Source: Natrinema soli | GTDB lineage: Archaea > Halobacteriota > Halobacteria > Halobacteriales > Natrialbaceae | Length of the DNA stretch: 8,617 nt | Direction: 5' to 3' | NCBI RefSeq assembly: GCF_028618695.1 | Contig: NZ_JAQIVI010000066.1 | Span: forward strand, 1 to 8,617 | Part shown: one piece after another, positions 1 through 5,629 of the stretch | Layout of the letters: every line of letters begins with the position of its first letter | Numbering within the stretch: position 1 is the first letter of the stretch | Notes under the pieces: generated by a model | Databases searched by the model: none | What the model was told of the DNA's origin: nothing | What the model saw: the letters and a program-made list of their open reading frames with translations, nothing else | Position numbers and translations under genes: made by a program

Positions 1-2
1 CC

Positions 3-119
3 GCCGGGTCTGCGGGGGCGGCGTCCACCGGCACCGAATCGGGCGAATCCGGGGTCCCACGTCGCGGCGGCGACCCCTCGAAGGGGTTGTTCGCCAGGCT
101 CAAGCGACTCCTCTCCTGA
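3..119 (+). CDS. C-terminal end of an unidentified protein (partial)
   Basis: An open frame enters from the left edge and stops at a TGA at 117-119. The visible 38 residues are a Gly/Ala/Ser/Thr-rich linker followed by a short basic amphipathic tail ending GLFARLKRLLS. That pattern, a low-complexity linker then a Leu/Arg-rich C-terminal helix, is common in haloarchaeal proteins. Third codon positions are largely G or C. A stem-loop lies 10-50 nt after the stop, which supports a real gene end here. Nothing visible identifies the family, and the rest of the protein lies outside the window. Confidence 0.5.
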   Translation, partial: AGSAGAASTGTESGESGVPRRGGDPSKGLFARLKRLLS

Positions 120-129
120 CCGGCGTCGG

Positions 130-169
130 CCCATCGCCGCCGTCGTCTCACTCGTTCCGCGGCGACGGG
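130..169 (+). terminator. Stem-loop after the partial first gene, possible terminator
   Basis: The arms 130-140 and 159-169 are complementary at 10 of 11 positions (one A-C mismatch), with an 18-nt loop. The structure begins 10 nt after the TGA of the upstream frame and ends before the promoter of the hydrolase gene. It has no long T-tract, so it may be a 3'-UTR hairpin rather than a strict terminator. Confidence 0.35.
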
Positions 170-184
170 TTCTGCAACACCGAC

Positions 185-207
185 AGCTATCAGACTCGCC
201 GTGATAG
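185..207 (+). promoter_or_regulatory. Hydrolase core promoter overlapped by a perfect inverted repeat
   Basis: A TATA-like CTATCA at 187-192 lies 24-29 nt before the ATG at 216, the spacing expected for a leaderless haloarchaeal transcript. The same hexamer is the left arm of a perfect 6-bp inverted repeat, CTATCA-N9-TGATAG (187-192 and 202-207). The repeat runs from the TATA element to about -9. A repressor bound there would block the promoter; that is inference. Confidence 0.35.
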
Positions 208-215
208 ACCTCGCC

Positions 216-1298
216 ATGCCTCGAGACGACACCCTCGTTGGCGTCGACTCGCGAACCGTCGAAACGGACCGACTCGAGACCCACTACCTCGAGTCGGGCG
301 GCTCCGATCGAGCCGCCGACGAGGGCGAGACCGTTCTCTTCTGCCACGGCAACGTCTCGTCCTCCCGGTTCTTCGAGGACGTGATGGCCGACTTGCCCGC
401 CCGTCACCGCGCGATCGCGCCCGATTTTCGAGGGTACGGCGACTCGGAGACGAAACCGGTCGACGCGACGAACGGTCTCGGCGACTTCGCGGACGACCTC
501 CGCGCGTTCGTCGACGAACTCGGCCTCGCGGAGCCGCTCGTCATCGTCGGCTGGTCGAACGGCGGCGGGGTCGCGATGCGGTACGCGATCGACCACCCCG
601 AGGCGGTCGCCTCGCTCGTGCTGGTCAATCCGCTCTCGCCGTACGGGTTCGGCGGGACGAAGGATACGGAGGGAACGCCGTGTTTCGGCGACTACGCCGG
701 CTCCGGCGGCGGGATCGGCAACGACGCGTTCGTGGCGGGTCTCGAGGACCGCGACCGGAGTGAGGAGGGACAGACCTCCCCGCGAAAGGTCCTGCGAACG
801 TACTACGTCGATCCGACGCACGAGTTCGATGGCGAGCGCGAGGAATCGTACCTGACGGGGATGCTCGATACGGCGACCGGCGACGGGAACTATCCGGGCG
901 CTTCGAAGCCGAGCGACAACTGGCCCGGCATCGCACCGGGCGAAACCGGGGTGAACAACGCGATCTCGCCGAAGTACTGCGAACTCGAGGCGATCACCGA
1001 GATCGATCCCGACGACAAACCGCCCGTGCTGTGGATCCGCGGCGATTCCGATCAGATCGTCTCGAACGCCTCCCTCTTCGATCTGGGCACGCTCGGCCGA
1101 ATGGGCGAACTCCCGGAGTGGCCCGGCGAGGACGTCTTCCCGCCACAGCCGATGGTCGACCAGACCCGCGCCGTCCTCGAGACCTACGCCGACCGCGGCG
1201 GCGAGTTCGAGGAAGTGGTCTTCGGAAACACGGGTCACGCGCCCCACGTCGAGGTTCCCGGCGACTTTCTCGATCGGCTCGAGTCCGTGCTGGAGTGA
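216..1298 (+). CDS. Alpha/beta hydrolase fold protein
   Basis: This is an alpha/beta-hydrolase-fold enzyme, probably cytoplasmic since no signal peptide is seen. Numbering from the ATG at 216 (360 residues): the oxyanion-loop HG motif is at 44-45 (FCHGNVSSS); the nucleophile elbow GWSNGG places the catalytic Ser at 114; the acid is Asp277 or Asp279 in WIRGDSDQIV; and the catalytic His is 341 in GNTGHAPH. The whole triad is therefore present. A long insertion (about 145-250), rich in Gly, Asp and Tyr, forms the cap region and makes the protein longer than the usual 250-300 residues. A GTG at 201 would add five residues, but the ATG at 216 is preferred because a TATA-like element lies about 27 nt upstream. 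Substrate is not predictable; esterase or C-C hydrolase activity is possible. The gene is convergent with dphB, 15 bp apart. Confidence 0.9.
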   Translation: MPRDDTLVGVDSRTVETDRLETHYLESGGSDRAADEGETVLFCHGNVSSSRFFEDVMADLPARHRAIAPDFRGYGDSETKPVDATNGLGDFADDLRAFVDELGLAEPLVIVGWSNGGGVAMRYAIDHPEAVASLVLVNPLSPYGFGGTKDTEGTPCFGDYAGSGGGIGNDAFVAGLEDRDRSEEGQTSPRKVLRTYYVDPTHEFDGEREESYLTGMLDTATGDGNYPGASKPSDNWPGIAPGETGVNNAISPKYCELEAITEIDPDDKPPVLWIRGDSDQIVSNASLFDLGTLGRMGELPEWPGEDVFPPQPMVDQTRAVLETYADRGGEFEEVVFGNTGHAPHVEVPGDFLDRLESVLE

Positions 1299-1313
1299 TC
1301 GGTCGACAGACGG

Positions 1314-2087
1314 TCAGGCGACCTCGAGCGTCTCCCGGTCGGCACCCGCGAGTTCGACCAGCGCGTCGGCCTCGAGCAGGTGACACTCTCCGGGGATCAC
1401 GAGCAGGTGTAGCGGGTCGCCGAACTCCCGGTCCGCCAGTTCGGTCATCGTTCCGGCCTCGACGAGCGGGTCGGGGCTCCCCGCGCGGGCGACGACGACG
1501 CCCGCGAGATCGGGGTACTCCGCCGCGAGCAGGTCGGCACCGACGTCGGCGGTCATGTATTCCTCGCGCTCGGCTTTTATATCGAGGTAGACGACGGTGT
1601 GCAGCCCATCAGCACGGTTGTCGTCGATCGTCTCCGTGACGCTCGCCGGGAGTCCCTCGGCCCCGTGGGCGTACGGAAACGGAAGGGTGGTTGCCTTACC
1701 GAAGCGGTAGTTCTGCAGTCCGGTCAGCGCGCTGGTGGCCGTCTGGGCGGTGACGCCGTGGATCACCCGCGTCTCGATCCCGCGGTCGTGAGCGCGCAGC
1801 CGGAGGTCGACGTGGGTCGTCGAAATCATCGTATCGCCCGCCGTCAGGAACGCGATCTCTTCGCCCTCGGCCGCTGCGAGCATGTCGTCGGGATGCTGTT
1901 CGACGCCGGCCCGGTCCCGGACCTCGATCTCGAGGTCGTGGTGGGACTCGAGATCGTCGATCGTCGTCCCGATTAGCTGACTGGTGTAGAACTCGGCGTA
2001 GACGCGGTCGGCAGCCCGCAAGGCGTCCCGGCCCTCGACGGTGATCGAGCGCTCGTCGTAGAGACCGAGACCGATGAAGGTGAGCAT
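1314..2087 (-). CDS. dphB: Diphthine synthase (diphthamide biosynthesis methyltransferase)
   Basis: The enzyme uses S-adenosylmethionine to methylate the 3-amino-3-carboxypropyl-histidine intermediate on translation elongation factor 2, the second step of diphthamide synthesis in the cytoplasm. The 257-residue length fits the family. Visible motifs are the N-terminal LTFIGLGLYDERSITVEG (2-19), the Gly-rich LTAGDTMISTTHVDL (81-95) of the tetrapyrrole-methylase fold, the family signature HGVTAQTATSALTGLQNYRF (110-129), VYLDIKAE (166-173) and HLLVIPGECH (227-236). The ATG at 2087 is preceded by a good TATA/BRE pair at the leaderless spacing. It lies 80 bp downstream of the Rieske gene on the same strand and has its own promoter, so the two need not be one operon. 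Confidence 0.97.
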   Translation of the reverse strand: MLTFIGLGLYDERSITVEGRDALRAADRVYAEFYTSQLIGTTIDDLESHHDLEIEVRDRAGVEQHPDDMLAAAEGEEIAFLTAGDTMISTTHVDLRLRAHDRGIETRVIHGVTAQTATSALTGLQNYRFGKATTLPFPYAHGAEGLPASVTETIDDNRADGLHTVVYLDIKAEREEYMTADVGADLLAAEYPDLAGVVVARAGSPDPLVEAGTMTELADREFGDPLHLLVIPGECHLLEADALVELAGADRETLEVA

Positions 2088-2112
2088 AGGCGGTCGTAGT
2101 CGTAGCGCGCGG

Positions 2113-2124
2113 AATACGTTTTCG
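2113..2124 (-). promoter_or_regulatory. dphB core promoter (BRE + TATA-like)
   Basis: Read on the minus strand, CGAAAAC (2124-2118) resembles a purine-rich TFB recognition element. It is followed by GTATT-type sequence (2117-2113) at -30 to -26 from the dphB ATG. The spacing suggests a leaderless mRNA. Confidence 0.45.
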
Positions 2125-2167
2125 AGACGCGCATACCCCTCCCCAGAGTCGGTCGCCGACGCGGACG

Positions 2168-2596
2168 TCAGAATCCGATGTGGGAGGTCGACGCGGGGCC
2201 GTCGTCATCGTCCCCGTCGTCGCCCTCGTCGATCCCGCCCTCGTGGGCGAAGGTCACGGTGTCGTCGGTCAGATAGACGACGCCGTCGTCGACGCTGACG
2301 TCGACGGCCGGTAGCGTCGTGTCGGCCGCCTCGCCGTTGTCGCAATAGCCCGAGCAGGAGTCGAACATCGAGCCGTGTTTCGGACAGATGATCTGCCCGT
2401 CCCGCATCGCGGCCCCGCGGCCCGTATCGAACCGCTGGGCTTCGTGGGTGCAGCGATTGATCCACGCTTCGACGCCATCCCCGCACGGCACGAGGATCGC
2501 TTCGTCCGGTTCGCCGTACTGGTCTCGGATCGTGAACAGCCACGACCGGTTCTCGTGGACCGTCTCGAGGGTCGTGAGCCGTCGGCGCTCGCTCAT
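2168..2596 (-). CDS. Small Rieske [2Fe-2S] protein
   Basis: This is a soluble 142-residue Rieske-type ferredoxin-like protein, presumably an electron carrier; no partner oxygenase or reductase is visible nearby. The cluster ligands are Cys49 and His51 (RCTHEAQRF) and Cys71 and His74 (ICPKHGSMFD), giving C-x-H-x19-C-x2-H. There is no Cys after box 1, so the disulfide of bc1-type Rieske proteins is absent. Two further Cys occur at 81 and 85 (SCSGYCDNGEA). The C-terminal 25 residues form an acidic Asp/Gly tail. The ATG at 2596 is chosen over an upstream one at 2656 because an AT-rich TATA-like stretch lies about 27-30 nt before it and the 20 extra residues are Arg-rich and unlike the acidic body. 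No membrane anchor or Tat signal is seen. Confidence 0.9.
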   Translation of the reverse strand: MSERRRLTTLETVHENRSWLFTIRDQYGEPDEAILVPCGDGVEAWINRCTHEAQRFDTGRGAAMRDGQIICPKHGSMFDSCSGYCDNGEAADTTLPAVDVSVDDGVVYLTDDTVTFAHEGGIDEGDDGDDDDGPASTSHIGF

Positions 2597-2618
2597 CTCG
2601 TGGGAATACGCGCGCCGA

Positions 2619-2630
2619 ACGGAAAAGCGC
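2619..2630 (-). promoter_or_regulatory. Rieske gene TATA-like promoter element
   Basis: On the minus strand GCTTTTCCG contains a TTTT (2626-2623) at -30 to -27 from the ATG at 2596. It is the only A/T-rich patch in the vicinity. This supports the shorter start and a leaderless mRNA. Confidence 0.35.
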
Positions 2631-2673
2631 TCTCGAGGCTGCGAACGTATTGCCACCGCTGTCGACGGCTCAC

Positions 2674-2696
2674 GGCGGCCGCGATAGGTGGCCGCC
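2674..2696. repeat. Perfect 7-bp inverted repeat in the Rieske upstream region
   Basis: GGCGGCC (2674-2680) and GGCCGCC (2690-2696) are perfectly complementary, with a 9-nt spacer. The repeat lies about 80 bp upstream of the Rieske ATG and could be an operator or simply a GC-rich hairpin. Confidence 0.35.
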
Positions 2697-2718
2697 TCGC
2701 ACGGATCGCTGGAACTCA

Positions 2719-2760
2719 GTTCCGGCGCAACCGCGAACCGGTCCGCGGTCGCGCCGGGAC
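2719..2760 (-). terminator. Long stem-loop downstream of the DUF2182 gene, probable terminator/3'-UTR hairpin
   Basis: The arms 2719-2735 and 2744-2760 pair at 15 of 17 positions by Watson-Crick rules, and one of the two exceptions is a G-T wobble. The loop is 8 nt and itself contains the palindrome ACCGGT. On the minus strand the hairpin starts about 20 nt after the DUF2182 stop codon, the position of a 3'-end signal. No long U-tract follows. A perfect 13-nt palindrome (2711-2723) overlaps its far arm. Confidence 0.45.
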
Positions 2761-2779
2761 ATCGGTACAGCAGGCCGCC

Positions 2780-3625
2780 TCAGAGCGCGAACGCGATCGG
2801 GAGGGCCGGTCGGATCACCAGCACGAGCAGGCCCGCAACGAGCGAGACGAGACCGGTGCCGACGGCGATCTCCTCGCCCCAGGACGGGAGCCGCTCTATC
2901 GTGACGATCCCCGTCAGCGCGACCATCCAGACGAGGTTCATCTCGCCGAAGAAGAGCATCGCGACGAAGAAGGCCCCGAAGCAGGTGAGCACGCAGCGCA
3001 CGCCGTGATACAGTCCCTCTCGAGCCGCGAGGAGGGCCCCGTCCTGATGGAGCGGGACGTCGGCACAACACGTCCGAAGGAACGACCGTTTGAACCCCGA
3101 GAGCTGGTAGATCCCGGTGCAAACGAGAACGACGCCGACGACGAGGTGCGTGTACTCGCGAGTAACGCCGTAAATCCCGCCCGGAAGAACCGCCTCGTAC
3201 AGGAGCGGAACGCAGGCCGTGACCAGCCAGACGGCGTAATAACTCACGAGGAACGAAGCCAGCGCTCGCGCTGCGCCGAGAGCCGACCCCTGATACGCGG
3301 CGGCGTACTCCCGGGTGAACCGCGTCATCGCCGGTTGCATCATCGCCCACATCATCACGCCCCACGTGGCTGCGTAGCCGACGACCGCCTCGGGCGTTCC
3401 GACGTGGAAGACGCCGCGTTCCATCGCGCCGGGTGCAGTCATCGGGATTTCGGCCGTCGTCAGGAGCCACTGCATCCCCGGCATCGGAACGTGACCGCCG
3501 TACAGGAGCAGCCACCAGATCGCGTCGAGGCCGAGCATGGCCGCGACGACGGCGGTCGTTCGATCGAACTCGACGGCACAGCGATCCGTCGCGCCTTCGA
3601 CCGCGGACCGAAGCAATGCACTCAT
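2780..3625 (-). CDS. DUF2182 family integral membrane protein (predicted metal-binding)
   Basis: This is a 281-residue polytopic membrane protein of the DUF2182 family, which is annotated generically as predicted metal-binding; its biochemical activity is not established. Family hallmarks seen are the Met-rich MMWAMMQPAM (91-100), YQLSGFKRSFLRTCC (173-187) and the segment GLYHGVRCVLTCFGAFFVAM (204-223), followed by GEMNLVWM (227-234) and an acidic end of helix at TIER. Hydrophobic stretches near 23-42, 83-98, 122-145, 158-176, 212-238 and 254-277 suggest about six membrane helices. Met, Cys and His residues in or near them are candidate metal ligands. The ATG at 3625 is chosen because the longer frame adds 50 polar, non-conserved residues. 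A purine-rich GGGGGATCA lies 8 nt upstream as a possible ribosome site. It follows the HMA gene by 103 bp and is probably co-transcribed with it. Confidence 0.88.
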   Translation of the reverse strand: MSALLRSAVEGATDRCAVEFDRTTAVVAAMLGLDAIWWLLLYGGHVPMPGMQWLLTTAEIPMTAPGAMERGVFHVGTPEAVVGYAATWGVMMWAMMQPAMTRFTREYAAAYQGSALGAARALASFLVSYYAVWLVTACVPLLYEAVLPGGIYGVTREYTHLVVGVVLVCTGIYQLSGFKRSFLRTCCADVPLHQDGALLAAREGLYHGVRCVLTCFGAFFVAMLFFGEMNLVWMVALTGIVTIERLPSWGEEIAVGTGLVSLVAGLLVLVIRPALPIAFAL

Positions 3626-3728
3626 CGGATGATCCCCCGCTCTCGAGCGCGGCGGATAGACGGCGGGAGTGCAGTCGGAGTCCGGCACATCGCGTTTCGA
3701 CGGATCGAGGAAGGGCAATTGACCGTCA

Positions 3729-3932
3729 CTATTCGAGCACGTCGTAGCCGGCTCGCTCGATCGCGTTCCGGACATCGGGTTTCGCCGACGGATCTCCGTT
3801 GATCGTCACTCGCCCGTTCGCAGCGTCGGCGTCGACCCGGCCGACGCCGGGGAGCGCCGTCACCGCGCCGGTGATAACTATTTCACAGCCTTCACACGTC
3901 ATATCGGGAACCTCGAGCGTGTATTCGTCCAT
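3729..3932 (-). CDS. HMA-domain metal-binding protein, CopZ-like chaperone
   Basis: This 67-residue protein is a single heavy-metal-associated (HMA) domain, the ferredoxin-like fold of copper chaperones and of the N-termini of P1B-ATPases. It begins YTLEVPDMTCEGCE, with the metal-binding MxCxxC at 11-16 (Cys13, Cys16). The later LPGVGRVDADAANGRVTI and AIERAGYDV match the second half of the fold. It is probably cytoplasmic and binds Cu(I) or a similar soft metal; the metal cannot be fixed from sequence. The ATG at 3932 is preferred over a TTG at 3947 because a TATAA-type box lies 29-33 nt upstream and the five extra residues precede the usual domain start. It is the first gene of a likely unit with DUF2182. 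No P-type ATPase is visible in the window. Confidence 0.9.
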   Translation of the reverse strand: MDEYTLEVPDMTCEGCEIVITGAVTALPGVGRVDADAANGRVTINGDPSAKPDVRNAIERAGYDVLE

Positions 3933-3958
3933 GCTGCATCCGGACAACGAGTCGATAC

Positions 3959-3986
3959 CGTATAAGTTACCGAAATACTGATATTT
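3959..3986 (-). promoter_or_regulatory. HMA gene promoter with an adjacent AT-rich inverted repeat
   Basis: On the minus strand a clear TTATACGG (TATA box, 3965-3958) lies about 26-33 nt before the ATG at 3932. Immediately upstream is an AT-rich perfect 5-bp inverted repeat, AAATA-N4-TATTT (3973-3986), and a duplicated TACCG word flanks the TATA box. This is the most A/T-rich patch of the window. A metal-sensing repressor or activator site is plausible but not shown. Confidence 0.5.
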
Positions 3987-4073
3987 TCTGGAGCGAACGG
4001 TACGGCAGACTGGAATCGGTCGGGTCGCTCAGGAAGGGGACGCATCTGCGACGGTCAAGCGACGAGGTGGGAG

Positions 4074-4302
4074 CTCTCCGTTTGGGAGAGGGGAGTCACG
4101 TATCACTCCAGCCCACGTAGCCGACGCGCGGTGGCGCGCGCTTGCGGCCGACCGAACGGGAGTGAGGGCGGCCGCCGATGCCGTGCGAGGGATGAGTGAG
4201 GGAGCGCAGCGACCGAACGAATCGGCTGGGGAGGGCGTGGCGATTCCCTGTTACCACGATAGCAGGACGCTTCTTTCGCTATGTCTCCGGTAGAATCGGC
4301 TG
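4074..4302. repeat. Structured intergenic sequence, probable dispersed haloarchaeal repeat
   Basis: Perfect or near-perfect hairpins occur in series: 4074-4079/4085-4090 (6 bp), 4125-4130/4135-4140 (CGCGCG arms), 4144-4150/4169-4175 (GCGGCCG arms) and 4247-4253/4260-4266 (7 bp with one wobble). The 9-mers GACCGAACG (4150, 4211) and GAGTGAGGG (4160, 4194) are each duplicated, in swapped order. The 10-mer GAATCGGCTG occurs at 4219 and 4293. From memory, GAATCGGCTGGGGAGGG-like text recurs in haloarchaeal intergenic DNA; this recollection is unverified. No terminal repeats or transposase are visible. Confidence 0.4.
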
Positions 4303-4335
4303 TTCCATTCACTCATCCTCCCAATAGCGATCGTA

Positions 4336-4358
4336 CCGAAACCGAAACGGAAACGAAA
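4336..4358. repeat. Short tandem of CCGAAA-type hexamers
   Basis: Four consecutive units, CCGAAA, CCGAAA, CGGAAA and CGAAA, lie about 77-99 bp upstream of the aminotransferase ATG. They resemble multiple TFB-recognition-like motifs or an activator site. The array is short and imperfect. Confidence 0.45.
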
Positions 4359-4396
4359 CGGGATCCAAAAAACGCATTCGAGAACCCAAACCGTCT

Positions 4397-4410
4397 CGAG
4401 TGGTTTTATG
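4397..4410 (+). promoter_or_regulatory. Aminotransferase TATA-like promoter
   Basis: TTTTAT (4404-4409) lies 26-31 nt before the ATG at 4435, the typical leaderless position. The in-frame ATG at 4408 falls within this element, which argues against it as the start. Confidence 0.5.
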
Positions 4411-4434
4411 CCCGAACGCGCCGGTACCCACCGT

Positions 4435-5502
4435 ATGACCGACGACCGACTGCGCATGACGCCCGGGCCGACCGAGGTGCCGGCGGCCGTCCGCGAGCGG
4501 ATGAGCGAGCCGACGCCGAACCCCGACGTCGAGCCGGCGTTCTTCGAGTTCTACCGCGACCTCACGGCCAAACTCGAGGCGATCTACGGCGACGACGACG
4601 TCGCGATCCTCGGCGGCGAGGGAATTCTCGGCCTCGAGGCCGCCGTCGCGTCGCTGGTCGAACCGGGCGACCGCGTGCTGTGTGTCGCGAACGGACTCTA
4701 CGGCGAGGGGTTCGCCGACTTCGTCGAGATGGCCGACGGCGAGGCGGTGGTCTGTGACGCGCCGTGGAACGAGCCGCTCGACCTCGAGCGAGTCGAATCA
4801 CGCCTCGAGGAGGGTTCGTTCGACGCGGCGACGCTGGTCCACTGCGAGACGCCGACGGGCGCGCTCAACGATATCGAACCGGTCCTCGACCTGCTCGACG
4901 AACACGACGTCATCAGCGTCGTCGACGCGGTCTCCTCGCTCGGCGGGGTGCCGGTCCCGACGGAGCGAATCGATATCTGTCTCGGCGCCTCGCAGAAGTG
5001 TTTCAGCGCGCCGCCGGGACTGACGGTCTGCTCGGTCAGCGACCGCGCCTGGCAACAGATCGAGTCCTTCGAGACCGACAGCCTCTACACCGACCTCGAG
5101 CCGTGGCGCGACGCCGCCGACGAGGAGTGGTTTCCCTACACGCACCTCGCCGCGAACCTGTACGGCCTCGACACTGCGATCGACCTGTTGCTCGAGGAGG
5201 GCCTCGAGAGCGTCTTCGAGCGCCACGAAGCGGCCGCGCGGCGGTGTCGCGAGCGAGCGGCCGACCTCGGACTCTCGCCGTTCCCCGGGGAGGCGCGGTC
5301 GTCACCGACCGTGACCGCACTCGAGGTCGACGGAGGCGCACAAGCACTCCAAGAAACGCTGGCCGCAAAGCACGATATCGTCCTCGCGACCGGCCTCGGC
5401 GACCTCGAGGACGACGTCCTCCGGATCGGTCACATGGGACACAACGCGCGCCTCGAGCGCGTCGACCGGACAATGGACGCGCTCGAAGCGGTCCTCGAGT
5501 AG
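4435..5502 (+). CDS. Class V PLP aminotransferase, alanine/serine-glyoxylate type
   Basis: This is a 355-residue pyridoxal-phosphate enzyme of the AGXT/serine-pyruvate aminotransferase group, which moves amino groups between alanine or serine and glyoxylate or pyruvate. Key sites are the N-terminal signature MTPGPTEVP (8-16), the cofactor phosphate loop GGEGILGLEAA (60-70), HCETPTG (136-142), Asp164 in VVDAVSSLGG, which should contact the pyridine nitrogen, the Schiff-base Lys188 in GASQKCFSAPPG, and Arg330 in LRIGHMG for the substrate carboxylate. Length and order match the family. The ATG at 4435 is chosen by promoter spacing; the upstream ATG would add nine residues. It stands alone, with the YchF-like gene 127 bp downstream having its own promoter. 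The amino donor (Ala or Ser) cannot be assigned, and a role in serine/glycine metabolism is likely. Confidence 0.92.
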   Translation: MTDDRLRMTPGPTEVPAAVRERMSEPTPNPDVEPAFFEFYRDLTAKLEAIYGDDDVAILGGEGILGLEAAVASLVEPGDRVLCVANGLYGEGFADFVEMADGEAVVCDAPWNEPLDLERVESRLEEGSFDAATLVHCETPTGALNDIEPVLDLLDEHDVISVVDAVSSLGGVPVPTERIDICLGASQKCFSAPPGLTVCSVSDRAWQQIESFETDSLYTDLEPWRDAADEEWFPYTHLAANLYGLDTAIDLLLEEGLESVFERHEAAARRCRERAADLGLSPFPGEARSSPTVTALEVDGGAQALQETLAAKHDIVLATGLGDLEDDVLRIGHMGHNARLERVDRTMDALEAVLE

Positions 5503-5557
5503 GCTCGAGCGCCGGAATTCGAGGAAATATCGCGCCGGTTGTCCGATTCTCGCTGTC

Positions 5558-5579
5558 GTGATACGTCAGCCCGTATCAC
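5558..5579. promoter_or_regulatory. Perfect 8-bp inverted repeat upstream of the YchF-like gene
   Basis: GTGATACG (5558-5565) and CGTATCAC (5572-5579) are perfectly complementary around a 6-nt spacer. The repeat is about 55 nt after the aminotransferase stop and about 15-20 nt upstream of the YchF-like core promoter. It could be a transcription-factor site for the latter or a 3' hairpin of the former. No T-tract follows, which slightly favours an operator. Confidence 0.45.
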
Positions 5580-5590
5580 TGCCGCACCGG

Positions 5591-5606
5591 ACAGAAACCC
5601 GTTTAG
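5591..5606 (+). promoter_or_regulatory. Core promoter of the YchF-like GTPase gene
   Basis: A purine-rich CAGAAACC (BRE-like) is followed by GTTTAGG (5601-5607), whose centre is about 27 nt before the ATG at 5630. This fits a leaderless transcript and the shorter start. Confidence 0.5.
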
Positions 5607-5629
5607 GCGGCGCTCACCCACTCGGGATA

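Larger units (their letters stand above)
3990..4395. other. Gene-poor intergenic region
   Basis: Between the HMA promoter and the aminotransferase promoter I see no credible gene. Two short minus-strand frames (4103-4312 and 4251-4457) are Arg/Pro/Ser-rich, lack haloarchaeal acidic composition and overlap repeat-like sequence. The region holds several hairpins and duplicated words (4074-4302) and a hexamer tandem (4336-4358). Confidence 0.6.

Noticed and set aside
73..87. Hairpin ACCCCT-CGA-AGGGGT as a terminator
   Set aside because: It lies inside the open reading frame of the partial first gene, before its stop codon.
1031..1639. 202-residue plus-strand frame across the hydrolase end and dphB
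   Set aside because: It is extremely Arg/Pro-rich, out of frame with the hydrolase and antisense to dphB. Haloarchaeal proteins are acidic.
3626..3775. N-terminal extension of the DUF2182 protein by 50 residues
   Set aside because: The extension is polar with scattered Pro and Ser, overlaps the HMA gene's 3' end, and the ATG at 3625 directly precedes the conserved membrane part.
2375..3802. 475-residue plus-strand frame across the Rieske and DUF2182 genes
   Set aside because: The translation is Arg/His/Asp-rich without domain features and runs antisense through two well-supported genes.
4099..4107. Word CGTATCACT shared with the dyad at 5572-5580 as a regulon signal
   Set aside because: One shared 9-mer, without its dyad partner at 4099, is too weak to claim a common regulator. 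It is mentioned only as a remark.
4103..4457. Short minus-strand frames in the repeat-like intergenic region
   Set aside because: Their composition (Arg, Pro, Ser, Phe) is not haloarchaeal, they overlap hairpins and duplicated words, and no promoter is evident.
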